Shown one piece after another: positions 18,340 to 26,792 of a stretch of DNA of 64,000 nt. This DNA is from Ruminococcus turbiniformis. GTDB lineage: Bacteria > Bacillota > Clostridia > Lachnospirales > Lachnospiraceae. A program made the position numbers and the translations under genes. Within the stretch, counting starts at the first letter, position 1. Each line of letters starts with the position of its first letter. The stretch covers positions 91,871 to 155,870 of the forward strand of contig NZ_JAJEQX010000005.1 of assembly GCF_020687545.1 (NCBI RefSeq), written 5' to 3'. The notes beneath the pieces were generated by a model. That model saw only the letters and a list, made by a program, of their open reading frames with translations. It was not told where the DNA came from and made no database searches.

Positions 18340-19470
18340 ATGAGCGTTGAGAAAAGGCGGGCGTGGATTGAGCTGGATGAAGACAGCCTGCTTCACAATG
18401 TGCGGGAGCTTCAGCGGGTGGTTGGAAGAGACTGCCGGCTGATGCCCGCGGTGAAGGCAAATGCCTACGGGCACGGGGATGTGGAGACTGCGCGCCTGCT
18501 CGCAGGAGCGGGAATTTCCGATTTCTGCGTGGCGTCTGCGGACGAAGGGATCCGCCTGCGCGCCGCCGGGATTTCAGGACAGATTCTCATCCTCGGGTAT
18601 ACGCTCCCGGCGCAGTTCGATGCGCTGAGAGAGTATGACCTTACCCAGACCGTGGTGGAAGACTCCTACGCGCAGGAGCTCTCCGCATACGGCCGGGAAC
18701 TGCGTGTACACGTGGGAGTGGACACAGGCATGCACCGGCTCGGAATCCCGGCTTCTGACGCAGATGCGGTGGCGTCGGTATGGCGGTTTCCGAATCTTAA
18801 GATCACAGGCATGTTTTCCCATCTGTGCGTGTCCGACGGGACGACGGAAGAGGAGCGGCGGTATACGGAAAAACAGATCTCCGATTTCCGGAAGGTGATC
18901 GGGGAGCTTCGCAGAAGGGGAATACGCGGGTTTGAGAGTCACATTCAGGGAAGCTACGGAATCCTGAATTATCCGGAAGAAAAATTCGATTGTGCCAGGC
19001 CGGGAATTGCCCTGTACGGTGTGCTGAGTCTTCCGTCAGACCGGGTCCGGGCAGATGTGACTCTGTCCCCGGTGCTGTCGCTGAAAGCCCGCGTGGGCTG
19101 CGTGAGGATGCTGAAAGAAGGAGAGTCGGCGGGATACGGACTGACGTACACGGCGGACGGAGAGCGGAAGCTGGCCATTGTCTGCGCCGGCTATGCGGAC
19201 GGGATTCCGAGGAGTCTGTCGAACCGGGGGTATGCCCTTGTGCGGGGATACCGCGCGCCGATTGTGGGAAGAATCTGCATGGACCAGCTGACTCTTGACG
19301 TGACGGAAGTGCCGGGAGTGCGAGCCGGGGACGAGGCGGTATTTATCGGAAAATCAGGCGGAAGAGAGATCGGCGCGGCGGAGATGGCAGAGTGCGCGGG
19401 GACGATCTCGAACGAACTGTTAAGCCGGCTTGGGCAGAGACCGGAGCGGATTTGTTTTACACATATTTAA
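18340..19470 (+). CDS. Alanine/serine racemase (VanT racemase half, free-standing)
   Basis: A 376-residue fold-type III PLP racemase. PLP-binding Lys39 lies in AVKANAYGHG; substrate-pocket segments include HIQGSYGILNYPE, GYGLTYTADGE, CAGYADGIPRSL and GRICMDQLTLDVT. ATG 18340 is chosen because GGAGGTGAG lies directly upstream. The frame is open above it through the end of the previous gene, compatible with an ancestral fusion that was split, or with a gene pair before fusion. The SYG-LNYP stretch resembles VanT more than ordinary Alr, as far as I can judge by eye. It would supply D-Ser (or D-Ala) to the ligase. Plain alanine racemase (alr) is the main alternative. Confidence 0.8.
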   Translation: MSVEKRRAWIELDEDSLLHNVRELQRVVGRDCRLMPAVKANAYGHGDVETARLLAGAGISDFCVASADEGIRLRAAGISGQILILGYTLPAQFDALREYDLTQTVVEDSYAQELSAYGRELRVHVGVDTGMHRLGIPASDADAVASVWRFPNLKITGMFSHLCVSDGTTEEERRYTEKQISDFRKVIGELRRRGIRGFESHIQGSYGILNYPEEKFDCARPGIALYGVLSLPSDRVRADVTLSPVLSLKARVGCVRMLKEGESAGYGLTYTADGERKLAIVCAGYADGIPRSLSNRGYALVRGYRAPIVGRICMDQLTLDVTEVPGVRAGDEAVFIGKSGGREIGAAEMAECAGTISNELLSRLGQRPERICFTHI

Positions 19471-19574
19471 CATTTTTATCATCCAACGTCCTTTGTCTTT
19501 CATGTACAATAAAATTACATACTTTCCCGCCCGGGCAGGGGAAGTATAAATATGTGAAACTGAGAGGAAACCAG

Positions 19575-20948
19575 ATGATAAAAATTTATGTTGTCGATAC
19601 AAATGTTCTTCTCCAGGCTCCGTATGCACTTGGAAGCTTTGAGGACAATCAGGTCGTGCTTCCCATGGTTGTGCTTGAAGAGCTGGACCATTTCAAGAAA
19701 ACAGAAGGGGAAACCGGAGCCAACGCCCGCAGGGTCATCCGCTACCTGGAACAGCTCCGCCAGAGGGGAAGCCTTCTGGAAGGGGTGGGGCTGGAAAAGG
19801 GCGGAACGCTCCGGGTGGAGAAAAACTTTGTAAACGAAGTCCTTCCGGAGGATCTCTCGGAAGATCTGGCGGATAACCGGATCCTGAAAGTCTGTATCGG
19901 TCTTGCCGGGAAAAATGAAGAGCAGGTGATTCTCGTCACAAAGGATCTTCTGCTGAGAATCAAGGCACAGATTCTCGGCATCTGTGCGGAAGACTTTACA
20001 ACCGACCAGGTGCTTGAACATGAGAATCAGTACAGCGGAAGATGCGAAGTCTTTGTTCCGGAAGAAGTGTTTAAGGGATTTAAGAAAAAAGGCGTTCCCG
20101 TGGATCAGGTGTATGTGATGGATGAGAACGGGGAAAGCTATGTACCGCAGCTTACTGAGAATCAGTTTGTGATTTTAAAGGCGGACCAGTCGGCGAAGAA
20201 GACGCAGCTCGGGCGTGTGGAGAACGGCGCGATCCGCAAACTGGAATACCGGAAGAGTTCGCCCTACGGGATCTCTCCGAGAAACGCGGGACAGTATTTT
20301 CTTCAGGAGGCGCTCATGCAGCCGGCGGACAAAGCGCCCCTTGTCATTGTCAAGGGAATCGCGGGAACGAGCAAAACATTCTATTCCCTTGCGGTCGGGC
20401 TGGAAAAACTTTTGAACCATCCGACCGGAGAGTACAGAAGGATTCTGATCTGCCGTCCCAACGCCCAGTTTGACGATGACATCGGTTTTCTTCCCGGGGA
20501 CGAGCAGGAAAAAATCTCGCCGCTGATGCGCCCGGTCATTGACAATCTGGAACAGCTCATCGATTCCAGCGAGGAAGAGCGCTATAAGGATGAGGAAGAA
20601 CTGAAGGGAAAGGTTGATGAGATCTTCGCAAGAGGAATCATCCAGGCCGAGGCGCTCAACTACATAAGGGGACGCTCTATTGTCAAGACCTACCTCATCA
20701 TCGATGAGGCCCAGAACACGACGCCGGACCAGATCAAGGGAATTATCACAAGAGCGGGAAAGGATACGAAGATCATCCTTCTCGGAGATCCGAATCAGAT
20801 CGACAGGCCGTTTCTTGACGAGCGGACGAACGGTCTGAGCTATGCCTCCGAGCACATGAAGGGAAGCACACTCTGCTGGCAGATCACGATGACAACGGAA
20901 GAGTGCGAGCGGTCGTCTCTTGCAATGGAAGCAGTGAGGAGGCTCTGA
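19575..20948 (+). CDS. PhoH family protein with N-terminal PIN domain
   Basis: A 457-residue protein. Its N-terminal PIN RNase domain (KIYVVDTNVLL at the start; acidic ADNRILKVCI near residue 100) is fused to a PhoH-type P-loop ATPase (PLVIVKGIAGTSKTFYSL near residue 261, IIDEAQNTTPDQIKG, LGDPNQID). PIN-PhoH proteins are proposed RNA helicase/nucleases linked to stress and toxin-antitoxin-like biology. The Walker A has Ser266 where the second-last glycine is expected. ATG 19575 is used: GAGAGGAAA precedes it, while upstream in-frame sequence overlaps the racemase. The next gene starts on the stop codon. Confidence 0.88.
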   Translation: MIKIYVVDTNVLLQAPYALGSFEDNQVVLPMVVLEELDHFKKTEGETGANARRVIRYLEQLRQRGSLLEGVGLEKGGTLRVEKNFVNEVLPEDLSEDLADNRILKVCIGLAGKNEEQVILVTKDLLLRIKAQILGICAEDFTTDQVLEHENQYSGRCEVFVPEEVFKGFKKKGVPVDQVYVMDENGESYVPQLTENQFVILKADQSAKKTQLGRVENGAIRKLEYRKSSPYGISPRNAGQYFLQEALMQPADKAPLVIVKGIAGTSKTFYSLAVGLEKLLNHPTGEYRRILICRPNAQFDDDIGFLPGDEQEKISPLMRPVIDNLEQLIDSSEEERYKDEEELKGKVDEIFARGIIQAEALNYIRGRSIVKTYLIIDEAQNTTPDQIKGIITRAGKDTKIILLGDPNQIDRPFLDERTNGLSYASEHMKGSTLCWQITMTTEECERSSLAMEAVRRL

Positions 20949-21610
20949 TGGGAACGGATTACAAGTCGATCAGGAACAATGAGGAGATCAACCTCCTGAT
21001 TGAACAGGGAAACCGCACGCTGTGTGAGCTCGGCTATACAGAACACTCGAAGAAACACGCGTCGAAATCGGCGGAGACCGCGGGAAAGATTTTAAAAGAA
21101 CTCGGATACGGAAAGCACAAGATTGAGCTGGCAAAAATCGCGGGGTACATGCACGACATCGGAAACAGCATCAACCGCTGCGATCACGCCCACAGCGGGG
21201 CAATACTCGCATATCAGATCCTGAAAGATACGGATATGCCCCTTAAGGATATTCTTGTTGTGACGACGGCAATCGGACATCACGACGAGGCTACAGGTAC
21301 GGCGGTGGACGGAGTGTCGGCGGCTCTGATTCTTGCGGACAAAACAGATGTCAGGCGCAACCGGGTGCAGAACCGGAACAAGGCGACGTTCGACATTCAT
21401 GACCGTGTGAATTACGCGGCTTTATCGTCAAAGTTGATTATTCAGAAAGAAAAGCGTATTATACAGATGGAGCTTGAACTGGACGATTCCATCTGCACGG
21501 TGATGGACTATTTCGAGATATTTTTAAACAGAATGATCATGTGCCGCAGGGCGGCGGAGCATCTGAACTGCAAATTCAAGCTGGTGGCAAACGGAAGCAA
21601 GCTGTGCTGA
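20948..21610 (+). CDS. HD-domain phosphohydrolase
   Basis: A 220-residue protein with a metal-dependent HD fold: HDIGN (YMHDIGNSINRCDHAHSG) around residues 76-80, GHHDEATG downstream, and LADKTDVRRNRV toward the end of the core. It overlaps the PhoH stop by one base with GAGGAGG upstream, so the two genes are translationally coupled. HD proteins of this size hydrolyse phosphate esters such as nucleotides; the substrate is not evident. Polyphosphate kinase follows after about 120 bases that contain a hairpin. Confidence 0.85.
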   Translation: MGTDYKSIRNNEEINLLIEQGNRTLCELGYTEHSKKHASKSAETAGKILKELGYGKHKIELAKIAGYMHDIGNSINRCDHAHSGAILAYQILKDTDMPLKDILVVTTAIGHHDEATGTAVDGVSAALILADKTDVRRNRVQNRNKATFDIHDRVNYAALSSKLIIQKEKRIIQMELELDDSICTVMDYFEIFLNRMIMCRRAAEHLNCKFKLVANGSKLC

Positions 21611-21671
21611 CATGTGCCGCACCGGCAGGAAAATGTGCCGGCATGTGCCGTGCCGGCAGGAAAAACGGAGG

Positions 21672-21703
21672 AACGCAGACGCGCGAAAAAGGGCGTCTGC
21701 GTT
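21672..21703 (+). promoter_or_regulatory. Hairpin between HD gene and ppk
   Basis: AACGCAGACGC and GCGTCTGCGTT are perfect 11-bp complements around a 10-base loop, preceded by a short direct repeat (CCGGCAGGAAAA near 21628 and 21652). Only TTGT follows, so it is a weak terminator or an mRNA-processing element. Confidence 0.5.
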
Positions 21704-21730
21704 GTCCGCGTTAAGACAAAGGAGGAAAAA

Positions 21731-23818
21731 ATGGATAATATTTATATGAACAGGGAACTGTCCTGGCTGAAGTTTAATGAGAGAGTACTGGAAGAGGCGG
21801 AAAATAACGAGGTGCCGCTCTGCGAGAGGATGAATTTTGTCTCCATTTATCAGAGCAATCTGGATGAATTTTTCATGGTGAGAGTGGGATCTCTCCAGGA
21901 CCAGATGCTCGTCAATCAGAAAATCAAGGACAATAAGACGAAGATGACCTCGGAGGAGCAGATCGGGGCAATCTTAAAGGAAGTAAAGCGCCTGAACAGG
22001 AGAAAGGACGCCGCGTATAAATCGGTTATGGAGAAAGTTGCGGAGTACGGCATCCGTCTGATCGACTTTGCGTCAGCAAAATCCGATGAGAAGAAATTCC
22101 TGGAGCAGTATTTTAACCACGAGATTGTTCCTTTGAGTTCTCCGACCATTGTAGGGAAAAGGCAGCCGTTCCCGTTCCTTAAAAATGAGGAAATCTACGC
22201 TGTTGTTGTGCTGGAGACAAGAAGCGGCAAAGAGAGAATCGGCATCATTCCCTGTACGAATAATATGGTAGAAAGACTGATCGAGCTTCCCGGAAACAAG
22301 GGAAGATACATGCTTTCCGAGGATCTTGTGCTTCATTATATCGGAAAAGTGTTCAAGGGATATAAAGTCAAGGGAAAATCACTGATCCGTGTAGTGAGAA
22401 ACGCGGATATCGACGCGGACGCGCTTTACGATGAGGATCTGGACTACAGAGAGTTCATGGCGGATCTGATGAAGGAGAGGAAGAAACTCTCCCCGGTTCG
22501 TCTCGACCTTTCAAGAGAGATCGACGGATCTGTGGTGGAAGCGCTCTGCAGATATCTGGATGTGTCCCCGGAGCGGGTGTTCCGCAGCGAGGCGCCCCTT
22601 GATCTGTCCTTTGTGTATAAGATCCAGGATCTTCTCCGCATGAACCCGGAGCTTTTCTACGGAAAGCGTGTTCCGCAGAAGTCCGCTTCCTTCCGGGACG
22701 GGGAGAGCATTATGAAGCAGATTGCGGAGGCGGACAAGCTTCTGTCCTATCCGTATGAGTCGATCCGTCCATTCCTGCGCATGCTGAACGAGGCGGCGGA
22801 GGATGACAGTGTCATCTCCATCAAGATGACGCTGTACCGTCTTGCAAAGCAGAGCAAGATCATAGAGGCTCTCTGCGAGGCGGCGGAAAACGGAAAGGAA
22901 GTTGTCGTTCTTGTGGAGCTTCGGGCGCGTTTTGACGAGGAGAACAATATCCGCTGGTCGAGAATGCTCGAGAAGGCAGGCTGCCAGATTATCTACGGCC
23001 TGGAGGGATACAAGGTTCACTCCAAGCTCTGTCTCATCACAAGAAAGGGAGAGCACGGAATCGAGTATATCACACAGATCGGAACCGGAAACTACAACGA
23101 AAAGACAGCGCGCCTTTACACGGATCTGTCTCTTATGACGTCCAACGAGCAGATCGGCATCAACGCGGCGCTTGTGTTCCAGGCACTGGCAAAGGGAGAG
23201 ATTGTGGAGGAGTCAGAGCACCTTCTTGTGGCTCCGAAGTGCCTGCAGGCTCCGGTGATCCGTATGATCGAGGAAGAGATTCAGCATAAAAAGAACGGAG
23301 AAGACGCGTATATCGGGCTGAAGCTGAATTCTCTTACGGATAAGAAGATCATTGACAAACTTGTGGAGGCGTCTCAGGCAGGCGTTCACATCGACATGAT
23401 CGTCCGGGGAATCTGCTGTCTGATTCCGGGAGTCAAGGGGCAGACGGAGAATATCCGGGTTATCAGTATTGTAGGACGGTTCCTTGAGCACTCGAGAATC
23501 TATATTTTCGGGTGCGGGGAGAGAACGAAATATTACATTTCTTCCGCGGACTTTATGACGAGAAACACAGTGAAGCGTGTTGAGGTTGCGGCTCCGGTAT
23601 ACTCGAAAGCGATCCGGGCGAGACTGCGCGCCATGTTTGATCTTATGTTAAACGACAACAAGAAGGCGCGTGAGGAGAAAGCAGACGGCAGCTATGAGCT
23701 TGTAAAGTGCGAGGGCGAGCCGGTGAATTCCCAGGAGGCGCTCTACCAGGAGGCCTATGACCGCGCGGCGGTGAGAAACGCCGGAAGTGCGGCGGAAAGC
23801 ACGGAGGAAGAAAAATAG
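21731..23818 (+). CDS. ppk1: Polyphosphate kinase 1
   Basis: A 695-residue enzyme that polymerises the terminal phosphate of ATP into inorganic polyphosphate. The usual four-domain layout is seen: N-terminal YMNRELSWLKFNERVL, head domain, and the two phospholipase-D-like catalytic domains. The autophosphorylated histidine is His430 in YKVHSKLCL; ISIKMTLYRLA and IGTGNYNEKTARLYTD are typical. AGGAGG precedes ATG 21731; upstream in-frame sequence is hairpin and repeat and is not coding. The C-terminal 35 residues are charged and low-complexity. It follows PhoH-HD and precedes a CorA-type transporter. Confidence 0.95.
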   Translation: MDNIYMNRELSWLKFNERVLEEAENNEVPLCERMNFVSIYQSNLDEFFMVRVGSLQDQMLVNQKIKDNKTKMTSEEQIGAILKEVKRLNRRKDAAYKSVMEKVAEYGIRLIDFASAKSDEKKFLEQYFNHEIVPLSSPTIVGKRQPFPFLKNEEIYAVVVLETRSGKERIGIIPCTNNMVERLIELPGNKGRYMLSEDLVLHYIGKVFKGYKVKGKSLIRVVRNADIDADALYDEDLDYREFMADLMKERKKLSPVRLDLSREIDGSVVEALCRYLDVSPERVFRSEAPLDLSFVYKIQDLLRMNPELFYGKRVPQKSASFRDGESIMKQIAEADKLLSYPYESIRPFLRMLNEAAEDDSVISIKMTLYRLAKQSKIIEALCEAAENGKEVVVLVELRARFDEENNIRWSRMLEKAGCQIIYGLEGYKVHSKLCLITRKGEHGIEYITQIGTGNYNEKTARLYTDLSLMTSNEQIGINAALVFQALAKGEIVEESEHLLVAPKCLQAPVIRMIEEEIQHKKNGEDAYIGLKLNSLTDKKIIDKLVEASQAGVHIDMIVRGICCLIPGVKGQTENIRVISIVGRFLEHSRIYIFGCGERTKYYISSADFMTRNTVKRVEVAAPVYSKAIRARLRAMFDLMLNDNKKAREEKADGSYELVKCEGEPVNSQEALYQEAYDRAAVRNAGSAAESTEEEK

Positions 23819-23847
23819 GAAACAAAAAACAGGCGTAAGGTGATAGG

Positions 23848-24759
23848 ATGATTTTTAAATTTGGCGAACAGCTTGTACCAATCAGCGGGGAGGAATGGGA
23901 GACAGACCAGGTGCCGGCTGTCTTCCTGACAGATTCCAGACATGCGGAGGAAACGCTGGCAAAGGCGGGGATTATCTACGAAAATGAAATCCAGGTGGCA
24001 AAGATCGGATTCTGCAGACTGGAAAACCAGCAGGACTGTGTGGCCGGGACACTCTGCATTCCGAAGCTTCTGGATGTACTCGGCAGCAGATACAGGATGT
24101 ACTTTTTTGTCAACAGAAGCAATGTGGTTATTGTGGACGACGACGATTTTTCCGAACGGCTGATTCGGCGCATCCGGCAGAAGAAAACACATCAGGGAGA
24201 GACGAAAGAGCGGTTTATCTACAATTATGTCTCTGAATTTATGAGCAGGGATCTTGAGATGCTTGTCGCGTATGAGAGAAGGCTGCTGCGGATGGAGGAA
24301 GATGTAAGCCAGGAGCATATCACCAATTTTCAGACGAAGCTGATGCCGATCAGGAGAGAACTTCTGAATCTGCGAAGCTATTACGATGAGATCATGGACC
24401 TGACCAAAGAGCTGGAAGAAAATGAAAACGGGTTTTTCCTGAAAAAGCAGCTGAAATATTTCGGCACGCTGACGGACAGGGCGGACCGGCTTATGAGCAA
24501 GACGAGCCATCTGCTTGAATATGCCCAGCAGGTAAAGGAGGCCTGTCAGGCGCAGATCGACGCGAAGCAGAACAGCAATATGCAGTTTCTGACCGTGATC
24601 TCCACCATCTTCTTCCCGCTGACCGTGATCACGGGTTGGTTCGGCATGAACTTTAAGGACATGCCGGGCATGGAGAATGGTTATCCGGCGGTTGTGGTCC
24701 TGAGTATTGTAGTCATTGTGGGATGTATTGTGATATTCAAGAAGAAACATATATTATAG
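23848..24759 (+). CDS. CorA-family divalent metal transporter
   Basis: A 303-residue protein with a large cytoplasmic N-terminal domain, long coiled helices (about residues 125-245) and two C-terminal transmembrane helices. The GMN signature is present in GWFGMNFKDMPG between them. The short basic tail FKKKHIL is typical. These channels pass Mg2+ (or Co2+/Ni2+/Zn2+). The start ATG has AAGGTGATAGG upstream. It lies 29 bases after ppk1; Mg2+ is the polyphosphate counter-ion, so a functional link is plausible but unproven. A strong terminator follows. Confidence 0.9.
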   Translation: MIFKFGEQLVPISGEEWETDQVPAVFLTDSRHAEETLAKAGIIYENEIQVAKIGFCRLENQQDCVAGTLCIPKLLDVLGSRYRMYFFVNRSNVVIVDDDDFSERLIRRIRQKKTHQGETKERFIYNYVSEFMSRDLEMLVAYERRLLRMEEDVSQEHITNFQTKLMPIRRELLNLRSYYDEIMDLTKELEENENGFFLKKQLKYFGTLTDRADRLMSKTSHLLEYAQQVKEACQAQIDAKQNSNMQFLTVISTIFFPLTVITGWFGMNFKDMPGMENGYPAVVVLSIVVIVGCIVIFKKKHIL

Positions 24760-24766
24760 GAAATAC

Positions 24767-24815
24767 AAAAAAGCCAGCGGGTTCGGAAGGTAAGCTTCCG
24801 GCCCGCCGGCTTTTT
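24767..24815 (+). terminator. Terminator after corA-like gene
   Basis: AAAAAGCCAGCGGG pairs with CCCGCCGGCTTTTT with one mismatch, and an inner CGGAAG/CTTCCG stem extends it. The T-run lies at 24811-24815. The A-run on the other side could also terminate the minus-strand XRE gene. Confidence 0.85.
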
Positions 24816-24863
24816 GCCGGCGTCTGTAAAATCTGCTTTTGCCGGTAAATTCTGTTTTAAGAT

Positions 24864-25259
24864 CTATTCGGATTCCGGAGGATTGCTGATTCCGAGAACT
24901 TTCCTTGTCAGTCTCCGGTCATCCTCCGACGCGTTCCGGTAGTGTGTCAGAAGAGTAAGCTCCTCGCGGGACAGATAGATGGTATCCGCGCTTTCCACAA
25001 TCATACCGGTGAAATACGGGCCGGAACTCTCGTTTATGATGCCCGCGCCCGTGCAGTTCTGTGTAATCAGCTGCTCCAGCGGGATCTGATAGATGTCGGC
25101 GATGCGGATCAGGATGTCGACATCGGGCACGCGGATTCCTCTCTCGTAGTTGGAGTATGCCTGGCGCGAAATATTCAGTTTTCTGCCGATCTGTTCCTGC
25201 GTATAGTCGTGGTCGCATCTCAGTCTTTTCAAATTCGCTGAAAGTTGAATATTCGGCAC
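24864..25259 (-). CDS. XRE-family helix-turn-helix regulator
   Basis: A 131-residue protein. An N-terminal Cro/CI helix-turn-helix (LKRLRCDHDYTQEQIGRKL, ISRQAYSNYERG, then DVDILIRIADIYQ) occupies residues 8-65. A short C-terminal part of unknown fold ends in RNASEDDRRLTRKVLGI. The start is GTG 25259, with GGAGGTGA placed correctly upstream. It is monocistronic on the minus strand, downstream of the CYTH gene. The target is unknown; proteins of this size often control cell-surface or stress genes. Confidence 0.85.
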   Translation of the reverse strand: MPNIQLSANLKRLRCDHDYTQEQIGRKLNISRQAYSNYERGIRVPDVDILIRIADIYQIPLEQLITQNCTGAGIINESSGPYFTGMIVESADTIYLSREELTLLTHYRNASEDDRRLTRKVLGISNPPESE

Positions 25260-25387
25260 GGGCTCACCTCCATTTACAAGAAACTTCTGAAATTAGCTCT
25301 CATTATAACAATTTTTCCTGCAAATAAAGGGATATGCCACGAAAGGGAGAAAAACAGAAAAATGCAACAAAACGTTGCGGACTGCCT

Positions 25388-25423
25388 GCGTGCGTTTTGA
25401 CCGGAAGGAGCGGAGACGCACGC
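25388..25423. repeat. GC-rich inverted repeat after the CYTH gene
   Basis: GCGTGCGT and ACGCACGC are perfect 8-bp arms with a 20-base loop, just beyond the CYTH stop. There is no clear T-run on either strand, so a terminator role is only possible. Confidence 0.4.
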
Positions 25424-25432
25424 GGGGCAAAG

Positions 25433-25882
25433 CTACATTCTGCTCAGTGTACTGTTGTGGTATTCCGGCGAATAGGTGACATCTTTGCCGAGCCAGTCCG
25501 GAGCCTGGTAGGACTTCGCTGACTCTTCGTCGGGAAACTCAATCTCGGCGATGACAAGCGGAGCCAGATCGCCTTCAAAGATGTCCAGCTCCAGCGTCAG
25601 CCCGCCCTCCAGAGGAATCTCATACCGCTTCTTCTGAATGATCCGGCCGTCGGCTTTTGATTTCAGATGCTCATAGCCCTCCGGAGACAGCGGCAGGTTG
25701 TACTCTTCGCGAACCATAAGCCCGCTGGACTTATAGGTGAGATAAAAGTCGTCGTTATCCCGTCTCACCCGCACGACCGGGCGCGTGCACAGGTATCCCT
25801 GTTCGATCCGCCGGCAGGGAAAATCCTCCGGCCGGAACGGAAGCTGATCTGTGCTGATAAGAAATTTCCTTTCGATTTCCAT
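25433..25882 (-). CDS. CYTH-domain triphosphate tunnel protein
   Basis: A 149-residue CYTH-fold protein. It begins with the hallmark EIERKFL (ExExK motif). Basic and acidic strands follow (VRVRRDNDDFYLTYKS, LELDIFEGDLAPLVIAEIEF), matching the eight-stranded tunnel that binds triphosphates with divalent metal. Small bacterial members are usually inorganic triphosphatases. It lies near ppk1, which suggests a loose polyphosphate/triphosphate theme, but it is on the opposite strand with its own start signal. The precise substrate is unknown. Confidence 0.87.
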   Translation of the reverse strand: MEIERKFLISTDQLPFRPEDFPCRRIEQGYLCTRPVVRVRRDNDDFYLTYKSSGLMVREEYNLPLSPEGYEHLKSKADGRIIQKKRYEIPLEGGLTLELDIFEGDLAPLVIAEIEFPDEESAKSYQAPDWLGKDVTYSPEYHNSTLSRM

Positions 25883-25965
25883 AAGACTGTATGCCTCCCT
25901 GATGCGTTTTTTATGGCAACATTATAAATTATTTTTCAAATATATACCATACTGAAAATGAACCG

Positions 25966-25994
25966 TTGCAATTGATATTTCCGTCTGCTAAACT
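25966..25994 (+). promoter_or_regulatory. Promoter of the DJ-1 family gene
   Basis: TTGCAA at 25966, a 17-base spacer and TAAACT at 25989. The leader to the ATG at 26108 is about 105 bases. Confidence 0.55.
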
Positions 25995-26107
25995 GGACAG
26001 GGAACATTGATTTTCCGGCGTGGATCCGGCAGAGGCCGTGTATGTTTCCGGAGAAACGGAATGTCTGTGCCGGAGCGTCAGGAGGCAGAACAGGAGGCTG
26101 AATTAAG

Positions 26108-26659
26108 ATGAAGAAAGTATGTGTTTTTCTGGCAGATGGGTTTGAGGAGATTGAAGGGCTTACGGTTGTGGATGTTCTGCGGCGTGCGGGCGTGGAGACA
26201 GAGACAGTGTCTGTCATGGGAAGAAAACAGATCAGCGGCGCCCACGGTATCGGAATTAAGGCGGACTGCGTTTTTGAAGACGCCGGTGCGGAGAATGCGG
26301 ATATGCTCGTGCTGCCCGGAGGAATGCCCGGGACGCTCCATCTGAAAGAACACAGGGAACTGGGAGAACTTCTGAAACGGTTTGACAGAGAAGAAAAATA
26401 TATTGCGGCGATCTGCGCGGCTCCGACCGTACTGGGCGGACTCGGTATACTGAAAGGAAGAAAGGCGTGCTGTTATCCCTCATGCGAGGGGGATCTTGAC
26501 TGCGCGGAGGTGTCAGAAGACCCGGTGGTAACAGACGGACATATCACGACGAGCCGCGGCATGGGAACGGCGATTCCGTTCGCACTGAAGCTGACCGCAC
26601 TGCTCTGCGGAGAGGAAAAAGCGGGGGAAATCGGAAAATCTATCGTGTATCAGGCGTAA
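26108..26659 (+). CDS. DJ-1/PfpI family protein
   Basis: A 183-residue single-domain protein of the DJ-1/ThiJ/YajL group. FLADGFEEIEGLTVVDVLRRAG at the N-terminus carries the conserved Glu; the nucleophilic Cys lies at the elbow in AAICAAPTVLG near residue 102; ITSRG-type ITTSRGMGTAIPFAL closes the fold. Members act on glyoxal-type aldehydes or as stress-linked chaperones; the true activity varies. It stands alone between CYTH and tig, with its own promoter. Confidence 0.9.
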   Translation: MKKVCVFLADGFEEIEGLTVVDVLRRAGVETETVSVMGRKQISGAHGIGIKADCVFEDAGAENADMLVLPGGMPGTLHLKEHRELGELLKRFDREEKYIAAICAAPTVLGGLGILKGRKACCYPSCEGDLDCAEVSEDPVVTDGHITTSRGMGTAIPFALKLTALLCGEEKAGEIGKSIVYQA

Positions 26660-26684
26660 GACGCACGTTTAAGGCAGAAAGTAC

Positions 26685-26713
26685 TGGAAATATGGGGATT
26701 TATGTGCTATACT
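26685..26713 (+). promoter_or_regulatory. Extended -10 promoter of tig
   Basis: TATACT at 26708 is preceded by TGC (extended -10). A weak -35, TGGAAA at 26685, lies 17 bases before it. Confidence 0.5.
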
Positions 26714-26792
26714 ATTCCAATGACTGCAAATGTATGCTGTGCGGTGACCGAGCGCGGCAATTCAATACTTTGCGCATTCAAGGAGGAAGAAA

